Assembly (NCBI GenBank): GCA_019358835.1
Contig: JAHHIH010000018.1
Coordinates: 60,628 to 124,627, forward strand
Length of the DNA: 64,000 nucleotides
Direction: 5' to 3'
Origin: Tildeniella torsiva UHER 1998/13D
Lineage (GTDB): Bacteria > Cyanobacteriota > Cyanobacteriia > Phormidesmidales > Phormidesmidaceae
Part shown: piece by piece, positions 26,207-34,096 of the stretch
How positions within the stretch are numbered: the first letter of the stretch is position 1
How the letters are laid out: each line of letters starts with the position of its first letter
Program-made: the position numbers and the translations under genes
Notes under the pieces: generated by a model
What the model saw: only the letters and a program-made list of their open reading frames with translations
Database searches by the model: none
What the model was told of the DNA's origin: nothing

Positions 26207-26973
26207 ACATGCTTGCTTCTGCCCCCTCGCCCTTTGCGGCGGCAGAGGGGCTGCCGATGCGATCTCTTGACGCTCTCCAGCCCCCGGTGCTGGTGGTGGC
26301 CCCCCATCCCGATGACGAGACCCTGGGCTGTGGCGGCGCGATCGCCCAGCTTCGCGCTAGGGGCTGCCCGGTGCATGTGCTGGTGATCAGCGACGGCACG
26401 CGCTCCCATCCGCGATCGCAGCAGTATCCGGCCCCTCGGCTGAAGCAGGTGCGCCAGGCTGAAACCCTGGCCGCTTTAGCGCTGTTTCAGGTGGAGGCTG
26501 AGAACGTTACCTTTTTGGGCCTGCCCGATGGCGCTGTACCGCACCTATCTCTAGCGGGCGATCGTACCCAGGAACCGGCAGCCCAGTCAGCTCTGGTGCA
26601 GTGCGAGGCTTACCTGCGGCAGACGGTTCCCCAGACGATTTTTTTGCCCTATCAGTTTGACCCCCACCGCGACCATCGGGCGAGCTGGAAGCTGATGCAG
26701 GGGGCGATCGCCAGCCTTCCCCAGCTGCCCCAGGTGATCGAATACCCAATTTGGGATTGGGATCCGCACCAGCGCCAGCCCCTGGCCGAGGGCTACCGGG
26801 CATGGCGGCTCGATGTTGGCCCCCAGATAGCGCTCAAGCGGCAGGCGATTCACTGCTACCGATCGCAAACCACCGATTTAATTGACGATGACCCCACCGG
26901 GTTTCGCCTGTCGCCTGAGCTAATCGCCAACTTTCTCAACCCTTGGGAAATTTATTTAGAGCCAACCCCATGA
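26194..26973 (+). CDS. PIG-L/LmbE family deacetylase
   Basis: 259 aa; starts inside the preceding gene (ATG 26194; 26209 is an alternative). Motif 1 APHPDDETLGCGG (metal ligands H, D, D) and motif 2 PYQFDPHRDHRA (second His ligand) are intact, so it is a probable zinc-dependent N-deacetylase acting on an N-acetylglucosamine-type or related conjugate. Its stop overlaps the methyltransferase start as ATGA, indicating translational coupling. Confidence 0.92.
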   Translation: MASLDMLASAPSPFAAAEGLPMRSLDALQPPVLVVAPHPDDETLGCGGAIAQLRARGCPVHVLVISDGTRSHPRSQQYPAPRLKQVRQAETLAALALFQVEAENVTFLGLPDGAVPHLSLAGDRTQEPAAQSALVQCEAYLRQTVPQTIFLPYQFDPHRDHRASWKLMQGAIASLPQLPQVIEYPIWDWDPHQRQPLAEGYRAWRLDVGPQIALKRQAIHCYRSQTTDLIDDDPTGFRLSPELIANFLNPWEIYLEPTP

Positions 26974-27566
26974 GCAATATTGGACGAGACCAATCCCTCG
27001 CTGCCGATTTTTTTGACACCCTTTACCAGGCCGACCCCGACCCCTGGCGGTTTGAAACCAGCGAGTACGAAGCCGCTAAATACGCCGCCACCATCGCTGC
27101 GCTACCCAAACCCCGCTACCGTTCAGCTTTTGAGATCGGCGGCTCCATCGGCGTGCTCACCGAGCAGCTGGCCCAGCGCTGCGACGCGCTGCTGTCGGTC
27201 GATATTTCTGCCCTGGCCCAAGAGCGGGCCATACAGCGCTGCAAGCACCTCCCCCAGGTGCGTTTTGAGCTGATGAATGTGCCCCATGAATACCCCAAGG
27301 AAAGCTTCGATTTAGTCTTGCTCTCGGAGGTGGGCTACTACTGGTGCCAGGCCGATCTGCACAGCGCCCAACAGCGCATTTACGAGTCGCTGGAGCCCGG
27401 TGGTCATCTGCTGCTAGTGCACTGGCTGCACGATGCCCCTAGTTATCCGCTGCGGGGCGACGATGTGCACAATGCCTTTCAAGACTTTGCGGCGGTTTCC
27501 CAGCTCAAGTCTGTGTCCAGTCAGCGCACCGCAGACTATCGTCTGGATCTCTACGAACGTCCGTAG
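26970..27566 (+). CDS. SAM-dependent methyltransferase (NodS-like)
   Basis: 198 aa, ATG at 26970 overlapping the PIG-L stop. Class I Rossmann methyltransferase: SAFEIGGSIGVLTEQLAQRC (motif I), LLSVDISALAQERA (motif II), FDLVLLSEVGYYW (motif IV) and LLLVHWLHDAP. The start DPDPWRFETSEYEAAKY is typical of the NodS-like subgroup, which N-methylates deacetylated aminosugars. With a PIG-L deacetylase before it, a deacetylate-then-methylate pathway is a reasonable inference. Confidence 0.88.
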   Translation: MSNIGRDQSLAADFFDTLYQADPDPWRFETSEYEAAKYAATIAALPKPRYRSAFEIGGSIGVLTEQLAQRCDALLSVDISALAQERAIQRCKHLPQVRFELMNVPHEYPKESFDLVLLSEVGYYWCQADLHSAQQRIYESLEPGGHLLLVHWLHDAPSYPLRGDDVHNAFQDFAAVSQLKSVSSQRTADYRLDLYERP

Positions 27567-27588
27567 CGGGCGGGAGAAAGCCTTGGAC

Positions 27589-27623
27589 GAGCAACATCCT
27601 CGCATTGAGGATTGTTGCTCTTT
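27589..27623. terminator. Terminator between convergent methyltransferase and glycosyltransferase genes
   Basis: GAGCAACATCCTC / GAGGATTGTTGCTC stem with one bulge and a 5-nt loop, followed by TTT on the + strand. Confidence 0.75.
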
Positions 27624-27644
27624 AGGTATCAATGGAATGAGTTT

Positions 27645-28958
27645 TTAGAACGTTAGGGCAACATTCGCGCTCGGCACAGCATTGTCTCTCAACTCGGTAT
27701 TAGGCCAGCGATCGCCGCCCTGGGGCGACGCCTGCTGGCGCTGCTGGTTGAGGAAGAGGCGCAGATCGGCGATCGCCATCTCAATGGGTACCGCCGTCCA
27801 CTGCTGCTGCCAAATGCCCATGGCCTGCTGGCACTGCTCAACCCGCTGAACCAGCTCCCCAAAGGTCAATGATTGCTCGATCGCCTGGTGTAGATCGGCC
27901 ATGGGCACGGCCAGCCGGGTCGCCAACTGGGCCAATCGCTGGGGGGCCAGTGCGGCGCGAAATTGGTCACTGGTGGCCTGCACCCAGTAGCGCCGCAGAT
28001 CGCGTCGCGCCAGCAGTTTGGCCTTGATCTCTGCCGCCGACTCGACTAAAAACGACTGCCGCCGCTGCCCCATAGCCTGGAACTGGCTGAGGCGATCGGC
28101 CAGGCCTAGGGTGGCGCGGCCCTGGTGGCGGGCCGAGGTGGTCACCCGCATCAGCGGGCTGTGGCGCACCTTAGCCCCCACTTTAACGATCGCCTTGTGA
28201 AACGCCACATCCTCAGAGGTGGGTACTAGGGGCATGCCCCCGGCGAGGGCATACATTTCATGGGTGACCGCAAAGTTAGCGCCAAAAAACTGGTAGTGGC
28301 GCGGGGCCTTATCAAAGGGGTCAGGATCGAGATAGTCTTCGAGCTGCTTAATCAGGTACCGATAGCCCACAAACCGCAGGTAGGAGGTCTTAGTGGCCGC
28401 ATCCAGGGCTGCCCGCTCGGCTCGGTGGGTCACCGTGCGCCCGCCCACCGCATCGGCTCCCTGATCGATCTCGTACCGCATGGCAGCAATCCAGTGGCGA
28501 TCGACCTGGCTGTCGCCGTCGGTGGAAGCGATGATGCCGAGGTGCTGCCCCAGTCCGTTGAGCCGCCGGTAGGCCTCATTCATTAGCATCTGGCGCACGC
28601 GGCCAATGTGAGCTTCGTCTTGGGGTAGGGTTTGTTCTACCACATGCAGCTGAAAGTGGGGATGCTGCTGGGCAAACTGGCGGGCGATCGCCGCCGAGCC
28701 ATCAGTGCAGTTGTTGGCAAACACAATCACTTCGTAGCTTTTAGCATCTAAGCGATCGCCATTAAAATCGACCTGATCTGCCAGCGCTAGCAGGGTCTCT
28801 GGCAGCATTTCCTCTTCATTTCGAACCGGCACAATTACTGAAACTCGCGTGGGGGGCAGCGGTGGCTCAGCAACTAAAATAGGACTCGATTGAAGCGCAT
28901 CGTCATCCAAATTTGTCGAAGAAGAGCCGGGTATTGCTGCCAAGCAATGACCTTGCAT
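27645..28958 (-). CDS. Family 2 glycosyltransferase
   Basis: 437 aa from the ATG at 28958, which follows an AAGGATTATC ribosome-binding site; the open frame upstream to 29045 is not needed. GT-A fold: VSVIVPVRNEEEMLPETL at the start, the nucleotide-sugar site ASTDGDSQVD (DxD-like), FGANFAV and TSEDVAFHKA. The C-terminal 140 residues are helical with no transmembrane segment, so it is cytoplasmic. It faces the acyl-CoA dehydrogenase/PIG-L/methyltransferase genes and probably belongs to the same pathway. Confidence 0.88.
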   Translation of the reverse strand: MQGHCLAAIPGSSSTNLDDDALQSSPILVAEPPLPPTRVSVIVPVRNEEEMLPETLLALADQVDFNGDRLDAKSYEVIVFANNCTDGSAAIARQFAQQHPHFQLHVVEQTLPQDEAHIGRVRQMLMNEAYRRLNGLGQHLGIIASTDGDSQVDRHWIAAMRYEIDQGADAVGGRTVTHRAERAALDAATKTSYLRFVGYRYLIKQLEDYLDPDPFDKAPRHYQFFGANFAVTHEMYALAGGMPLVPTSEDVAFHKAIVKVGAKVRHSPLMRVTTSARHQGRATLGLADRLSQFQAMGQRRQSFLVESAAEIKAKLLARRDLRRYWVQATSDQFRAALAPQRLAQLATRLAVPMADLHQAIEQSLTFGELVQRVEQCQQAMGIWQQQWTAVPIEMAIADLRLFLNQQRQQASPQGGDRWPNTELRDNAVPSANVALTF

Positions 28959-29223
28959 GATAATCCTTTTCAATTTTAATGGGGGACAGGAAATGTATTT
29001 GGGAAGCAGCCAGAATGGAGCAACTGCCCTCCACTGCATTTCCAACCATAGATGTCTACAGTTGGAGAAGAATCAGTCCTGTGGGATAACTCAGAAAAAT
29101 CTAGCGACAGATAAGCGGGGTTTTTCCCTTCTAAACTCGCTAGATGACGAGCAATCGAGGAGGAAATTTGGCCAGCCTTAAAAACCTGGATGAGATTTCC
29201 CCCTCTGAGTGGCTGGCCCAGCC

Positions 29224-30084
29224 TTACGCGTTTACCACCACACCGCCGTTGGGGTGCAGCACCTGACCCGCCATATAAGACGCATCCTCAGAAGCTAAAA
29301 AGACAAAGCTGGGCGCAACTTCCTTGGGTTGTCCGGGCCGCTGCATGGGCACCTGTTTACCAAAGTTTGAGACATCGTCTCCCGAAAACGCATCGGGAAT
29401 AAACGGCGTCCAGATCGGGCCTGGGGCGACGCCGTTGACGCGAATGCCTTTCTCTAGCATCGGCCCGGCAATGGAGCGGGTGAAGGCCAAAATCGCCCCC
29501 TTGGTGGTGGAATAGCTCAGTAAACTGGGGTTGCCCTTGTAAGCATTGATCGACGTGGTGTTGATCATAGAGCTACCCGGTTTCATGTGGGGGGTTGCTG
29601 CCTTTGCAAAGTAAAACATGGAGAAAATGTTGGTGGCAAAAACCTCTTCTAACCGGGCCTCGTCGATCTCATCGAGGGTGGGTTCTTGGTACTGCACTGC
29701 CGCGTTGTTAACCAAAATATCGAGCTGGCCAAACGCTTTTATGGTTTGCTGTACGGCCTCGCGGCAAAACTCTTCACTGCGAATATCGCCCGGAATTAGC
29801 AGACAGCGGCGACCGTAATCTTCCACGGCTTGCTGGGTTTCTTTGGCGTCGTCGTGCTCGTCGAGGTAGACAATGGCGACATCGGCCCCTTCTTTGGCGT
29901 AGTAGACCGCGACAGAGCGGCCAATACCGCTGTCGCCACCTGTGATGAGGGCAACTTTATCCTGCAATTTGCCGCTGCCCTTGTAGCTGGGGTCATCATA
30001 CTGGGGTCTAGGCACCATTTCTGACTCTAGGGCAGGGGTGCGTTCTTGGTGCTGAGCAGGAATCTGATCGGGGGTGATTGTCAT
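29224..30084 (-). CDS. SDR family oxidoreductase (YghA/GSP39-like)
   Basis: 286 aa; the ATG at 30084 follows GGAG by 7 nt. An N-terminal extension (QHQERTPALESEMVPRPQYDD) precedes the NAD(P) site ITGGDSGIGRSVAVYYAKEG. NNAAVQ and the catalytic Ser/Tyr-x-x-x-Lys (TTSINAYKGNPSLLSYSTTKGA) are present. The extension is typical of the YghA / general stress protein 39 group. Probably a stress-linked NADPH-dependent dehydrogenase. Confidence 0.93.
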   Translation of the reverse strand: MTITPDQIPAQHQERTPALESEMVPRPQYDDPSYKGSGKLQDKVALITGGDSGIGRSVAVYYAKEGADVAIVYLDEHDDAKETQQAVEDYGRRCLLIPGDIRSEEFCREAVQQTIKAFGQLDILVNNAAVQYQEPTLDEIDEARLEEVFATNIFSMFYFAKAATPHMKPGSSMINTTSINAYKGNPSLLSYSTTKGAILAFTRSIAGPMLEKGIRVNGVAPGPIWTPFIPDAFSGDDVSNFGKQVPMQRPGQPKEVAPSFVFLASEDASYMAGQVLHPNGGVVVNA

Positions 30085-30616
30085 GGTAAGTCTCCATGGG
30101 GGTGAATACAAAAGCAAGCATGGGGGTTATAAAGAGCACCGAAAAAAAGATTTATCCGGCCAATAAATGGCGGCAGTGATAAAGTTGACCATCGGGGAAA
30201 AACGTGAAAAATCCCTTTTGAAATTGACAGTCTGGCCCCACTGTAACGACCAAGATCGGCAGCGTTATCTTTCTCTAGGTTGAACCCAATTTGACGAAAA
30301 AATCTGTGGCTGACGCCAAACTTTTGCCAGCAATCTAGGGTTTAGATTTAGGCCAGATAGACGGGTTTAAGGCTCTCAGTCTTCAGCGGCAAAACTGAGC
30401 AAAACCGCAGGATATAGCCTGAGCCGCGATGGGGAAGTGAAATCGGTGCAAATACCTAATCTATGCCTAGGGATATTATGACTACGGAGGTTCGCTATCT
30501 CAAGCTAGATCTAGCAAAAGACGGTAGGCTGGCTAACTTCGAGTTTTTTTGTGCGTGAGCTGTAGGCTGGAAACAGCTTCTCTACCGTTCTAAATGCTTC
30601 ATACCGCTAGGCTGCT
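30085..30616. other. Divergent promoter region, SDR gene and histidine kinase gene
   Basis: 532 bp with no coding potential. A TTGACA occurs at 30225-30230 on the + strand but has no matching -10 at 16-18 bp. AT-rich blocks occur at 30120-30200. No repeats recognised. Confidence 0.4.
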
Positions 30617-33274
30617 ATGAACATTCATCTGTTTTATTTGCGTCCTAAAACCTGTGGCATAGCGGTTCTTAGCGTGACAGTGGCACTCCTGCTTATGGGG
30701 TTGCTCGACCCCATAGCCGACATCGCGATGACTCCGTTCTTGCTGTTCTTTGGGGCCGTGGTCATAGCGGCATGGCGGGGCGGGGCGGGGTGTGGGGTAC
30801 TGACAACGGCTTTAGCGGCTTTGGTCAGCAATTATTTTTTTATGGCCCCGTTCTACAGCCTCAGCTTAGATATCCCAGCTCTGGTGCGATCAAGCGTGTT
30901 TGTGATTCAAGGAATCGTGCTCAGCGTGATGTGCGGTTCGCTGAGATCGTCCCGCCACCGCCTAGAGCACAGCTCTCTTCAGCTGAGGGAAAGCGAAGCC
31001 TCTCTAAGCCAGACCAATCAGTGGGTAACGGCTATTTTAGAGAGCATTACCGAAGGCTTTTATGCGGTCGATTTGCAGTGGCGGTTTGTGTACATCAACC
31101 CCCAGGCCCAGTACCTGTTTAATCGCCCACTAGACGAGCTGCTGGGGCAGTCGATTTGGGAGGTGCTGATAGGTCTGGACGGCAGCGCCATGGGGGAGTC
31201 GTTCAAGCGGGCCATGATGACTCGTCAGCCGCTGATGGTAGAGACTCCGGGGGTGTTGCACCGCGATCGCCTGTTTGAAATGCACATCAACCCCCTGGCC
31301 AACGGGCTGGCGATCTACTTTCGCGATGTGACCGATCGCAGAAATAGCCAGCGCCAGCTCTACCAGCAGATGCAGATGCTCGATTTGGCCAACGACAGCA
31401 TCATCATTCAAGACCTCGATACGGCCACCATCACCTACTGGAACCAGGGGGCGGCGCGGCGCTACGGCTGGTCGGCGGCGGAGGCGATTGGGCGATCGGC
31501 CACAGAGCTGCTGCAAACCGTTTTGCCCGAGCCCATGGAAGCAATTCGTGAGGCCATTTTACAGGAGGGGTACTGGGCGGGGGAGCTGAGGCAAACTACC
31601 CGCGAGGGTCGCGCGATTGTTACTAACAGCCGCTGGACGCTTCAGCCTACCCCGGCGGGCGAACCCGACGCTGTCTTAGAAATCAACTCCGACGTGACCG
31701 AGCAAAAAGAGGTGGAAGCCGCCCTGCGCAAGAGCGAGCTGCACTTTCGCACCCTGGCCAACTCCATGCCGCAGATGTTTTGGACGGCCATGGCCGACGG
31801 CCAGCTAGAGTACTGCAACCAGCGCTGGTATGACTACACGGGCCTGACGGCGGCCCAGAGTTTTGCCGGGGGCTGGCTGGCGGTGCTGCACCCCGACGAT
31901 CGCGATCGCTGCCAGGCCACTTGGGCCGAGGCGCTGCACAAAGGGCTGCCGCTGTCCCTAGAGGCCAGGCCGCTGCGGGCAGACGGCCAATATCGCTGGC
32001 ACCTGGTGCGGGCGTTTCCCCTGCGGGGTGAGGGGGGGGAGGTGCTGCGGTGGTTTGGCTCGTCTACGGATATTCACGACCAAAGGATGGCGCTGGTGGA
32101 GCGCGATCGCGCCCTGGCCCAGGAGCGGGTCGCCCGTGCTGAGGCCGAGGCGGCCAACCACATCAAAGACGAGTTTTTAGCAATGCTCTCCCACGAGCTG
32201 CGCACGCCGCTGAACCCCATTTTGGGCTGGATTTCGCTGCTGCGATCGCGCCCCCTCGACGAGACGACCCGCGATCGCGCCCTCGAAATCATTGAGCGCA
32301 ACGCCAAGGTGCAGGCCGAGCTGATAGAAGACTTGCTCGATGTATCGCGCATTTTGCGGGGTAAGCTCCAGCTCAATATTCAGTCCGTCGTGCTGTCTAC
32401 CGTGGTGCAGGCCGCTCTAGAGACCGTGCAGCTCTCGGCTCAGGCTAAGGCCATTGCCCTGCACACTGAGTTTGACTCGGCCCTGGGGGCGGTGGCGGGC
32501 GACCCCAGCCGCCTTCAACAGATCGTGTGGAACCTGCTTTCTAATGCCATCAAATTCACTCCTAAGGGCGGTACGGTCACGGTCAAGCTGCGACAGGATG
32601 GCAACTATGCCAGCCTTGAGGTGGCCGATACAGGACAGGGAATCAGCGCCGACTTTTTGCCCCACGTGTTTGAGCGCTTTCGCCAGGCCGACAGCAGCAG
32701 CACCCGCGCTTTTGGCGGGCTGGGGCTGGGGCTAGCGATCGTGCGCTATCTGACAGAGCAGCACGGCGGCGAGGTCTCGGTGACCAGCCCCGGCGTTGGC
32801 CAGGGGGCCACGTTTACCGTGCGGCTGCCCCTGCAAGCGGCCACGGCTCTGCCCGCCACCGCGCTTGCTCCCCCTGGCACCATTAACCTGACTGGGCGGC
32901 TAGCGCTGGTGGTCGATGACGATCGCGACTCGCTGTATCTGCTGTCTGCCCTGCTGGAAGACTACGGCATGGAGGTGCTGACCGCCGAATCGGCGGAGGT
33001 GGGCCTCCACCTGATCGAGCAGCACCATCCCGATGTGTTGATTAGCGACATCGGCATGCCCGAAATGGATGGCGTCATGCTGATGCAGATTCTGCGCCAG
33101 CGACCGGCGGCGGCTGGGGGCCTCACCCCCGCGATCGCCCTGACCGCCTACGTCGATGCCCAGAGCCGCGATCGTGCGATCGTCGCCGGGTTTCAGCGCC
33201 ACCTGAGCAAACCCCTCGACGTAGAGCAGCTGGGCCTGGCCCTGGCAGAGCTGCTCTGCGGCTCTAGCGGCTAG
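30617..33274 (+). CDS. Hybrid sensor histidine kinase (DUF4118, PAS, HisKA, HATPase, REC)
   Basis: 885 aa. Residues 10-110: four hydrophobic helices of a KdpD-like DUF4118 domain. Then three PAS/PAC units (about 135-245, 255-370, 375-500), HisKA with the phospho-accepting His in FLAMLSHELRTPLNP (about residue 526), HATPase with N, G1 (DTGQGIS) and G2 (GGLGLGLAIV) boxes, and a C-terminal receiver with D811 in ISDIGMPEMDG. All catalytic residues are present, so it is an active hybrid kinase. The output partner is not in the window. The DJ-1-like gene follows after 51 bp, possibly co-transcribed. Confidence 0.93.
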   Translation: MNIHLFYLRPKTCGIAVLSVTVALLLMGLLDPIADIAMTPFLLFFGAVVIAAWRGGAGCGVLTTALAALVSNYFFMAPFYSLSLDIPALVRSSVFVIQGIVLSVMCGSLRSSRHRLEHSSLQLRESEASLSQTNQWVTAILESITEGFYAVDLQWRFVYINPQAQYLFNRPLDELLGQSIWEVLIGLDGSAMGESFKRAMMTRQPLMVETPGVLHRDRLFEMHINPLANGLAIYFRDVTDRRNSQRQLYQQMQMLDLANDSIIIQDLDTATITYWNQGAARRYGWSAAEAIGRSATELLQTVLPEPMEAIREAILQEGYWAGELRQTTREGRAIVTNSRWTLQPTPAGEPDAVLEINSDVTEQKEVEAALRKSELHFRTLANSMPQMFWTAMADGQLEYCNQRWYDYTGLTAAQSFAGGWLAVLHPDDRDRCQATWAEALHKGLPLSLEARPLRADGQYRWHLVRAFPLRGEGGEVLRWFGSSTDIHDQRMALVERDRALAQERVARAEAEAANHIKDEFLAMLSHELRTPLNPILGWISLLRSRPLDETTRDRALEIIERNAKVQAELIEDLLDVSRILRGKLQLNIQSVVLSTVVQAALETVQLSAQAKAIALHTEFDSALGAVAGDPSRLQQIVWNLLSNAIKFTPKGGTVTVKLRQDGNYASLEVADTGQGISADFLPHVFERFRQADSSSTRAFGGLGLGLAIVRYLTEQHGGEVSVTSPGVGQGATFTVRLPLQAATALPATALAPPGTINLTGRLALVVDDDRDSLYLLSALLEDYGMEVLTAESAEVGLHLIEQHHPDVLISDIGMPEMDGVMLMQILRQRPAAAGGLTPAIALTAYVDAQSRDRAIVAGFQRHLSKPLDVEQLGLALAELLCGSSG

Positions 33275-33325
33275 GCCCGAGTTTGCTCAAACCGCACACC
33301 CAACTAACGCAAAGGAACTGAGTCT

Positions 33326-34012
33326 ATGAAAATTTTGATGATTTTGACCTCCCACGACCAGCTGGGCGACACCGGCAATAAAACCGGCTTCTGGCTAGAG
33401 GAATTTGCCGCCCCCTACTACGTGTTTAAAGATGCCGGAGCCGACATTACCCTGGCCTCGCCCCAGGGCGGTCAGCCCCCGCTAGATCCAAAAAGTGACG
33501 CCCCCGACGCCCAGACCGAGGCCACCGATCGCTTTAGGCAAGACCCCAGCGCCCAGCAGGCCCTAGCCAACACTGCCGTGCTGTCTACTGTCTCTGCTGC
33601 CGACTATGACGCCGTGTTTTACCCCGGTGGCCATGGCCCCCTGTGGGATCTCGCCAGCGACACCCATTCCATTGCCCTAATCGAAGCCTTCTACAAGGCG
33701 AATAAGCCCGTAGCTGCCGTGTGCCACGCCCCTGGGGTGCTGCGCTATGCCAAAGCGCCCGACGGTTCGCCCCTTGTACAGAATAAAAACGTCACTGGCT
33801 TTACCAATACCGAGGAAGAGGCTGTAGGCCTAACCACCGTAGTGCCTTTCCTGGTCGAAGATGTGCTGAAGCAGAACGGCGGCAACTACACTAAAGCCGA
33901 GGATTGGCAGTCCCACGTGGTGCACGACGGCCACCTGATCACCGGGCAAAATCCAGCATCTTCTGAGGCAGCAGCCCAGGCCGTGCTGCAAGCGCTCAGC
34001 GTCGCTCGATAA
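33326..34012 (+). CDS. DJ-1/PfpI family protein (class I glutamine amidotransferase-like)
   Basis: 228 aa. Catalytic nucleophile elbow AAVCHAPGVL with Cys at about residue 137, GGHGPLWDL upstream and a Glu in KTGFWLEEF: the Hsp31/HchA-like pattern, so glyoxalase-III or deglycase-type activity is likely. RBS AAAGGAACTGAGTCT. It follows the hybrid kinase by 51 bp and ends at a strong inverted repeat. Confidence 0.92.
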   Translation: MKILMILTSHDQLGDTGNKTGFWLEEFAAPYYVFKDAGADITLASPQGGQPPLDPKSDAPDAQTEATDRFRQDPSAQQALANTAVLSTVSAADYDAVFYPGGHGPLWDLASDTHSIALIEAFYKANKPVAAVCHAPGVLRYAKAPDGSPLVQNKNVTGFTNTEEEAVGLTTVVPFLVEDVLKQNGGNYTKAEDWQSHVVHDGHLITGQNPASSEAAAQAVLQALSVAR

Positions 34013-34018
34013 AAGGCA

Positions 34019-34070
34019 GGGTTAGCAAGTTGGCAGGTTCGAACCTTTCAACCTGCTAACTTGCTAACCC
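34019..34070. terminator. 21-bp inverted repeat between convergent genes
   Basis: The arms 34019-34039 and 34050-34070 (GGGTTAGCAAGTT... / ...AACTTGCTAACCC) pair over 21 bp with one mismatch around a 10-nt loop. It lies between the DJ-1-like gene and the second kinase and probably ends both transcripts. A third GCTAACCC follows directly. Confidence 0.75.
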
Positions 34071-34096
34071 GCTAACCCTTCAACCCCATCCTAAGG

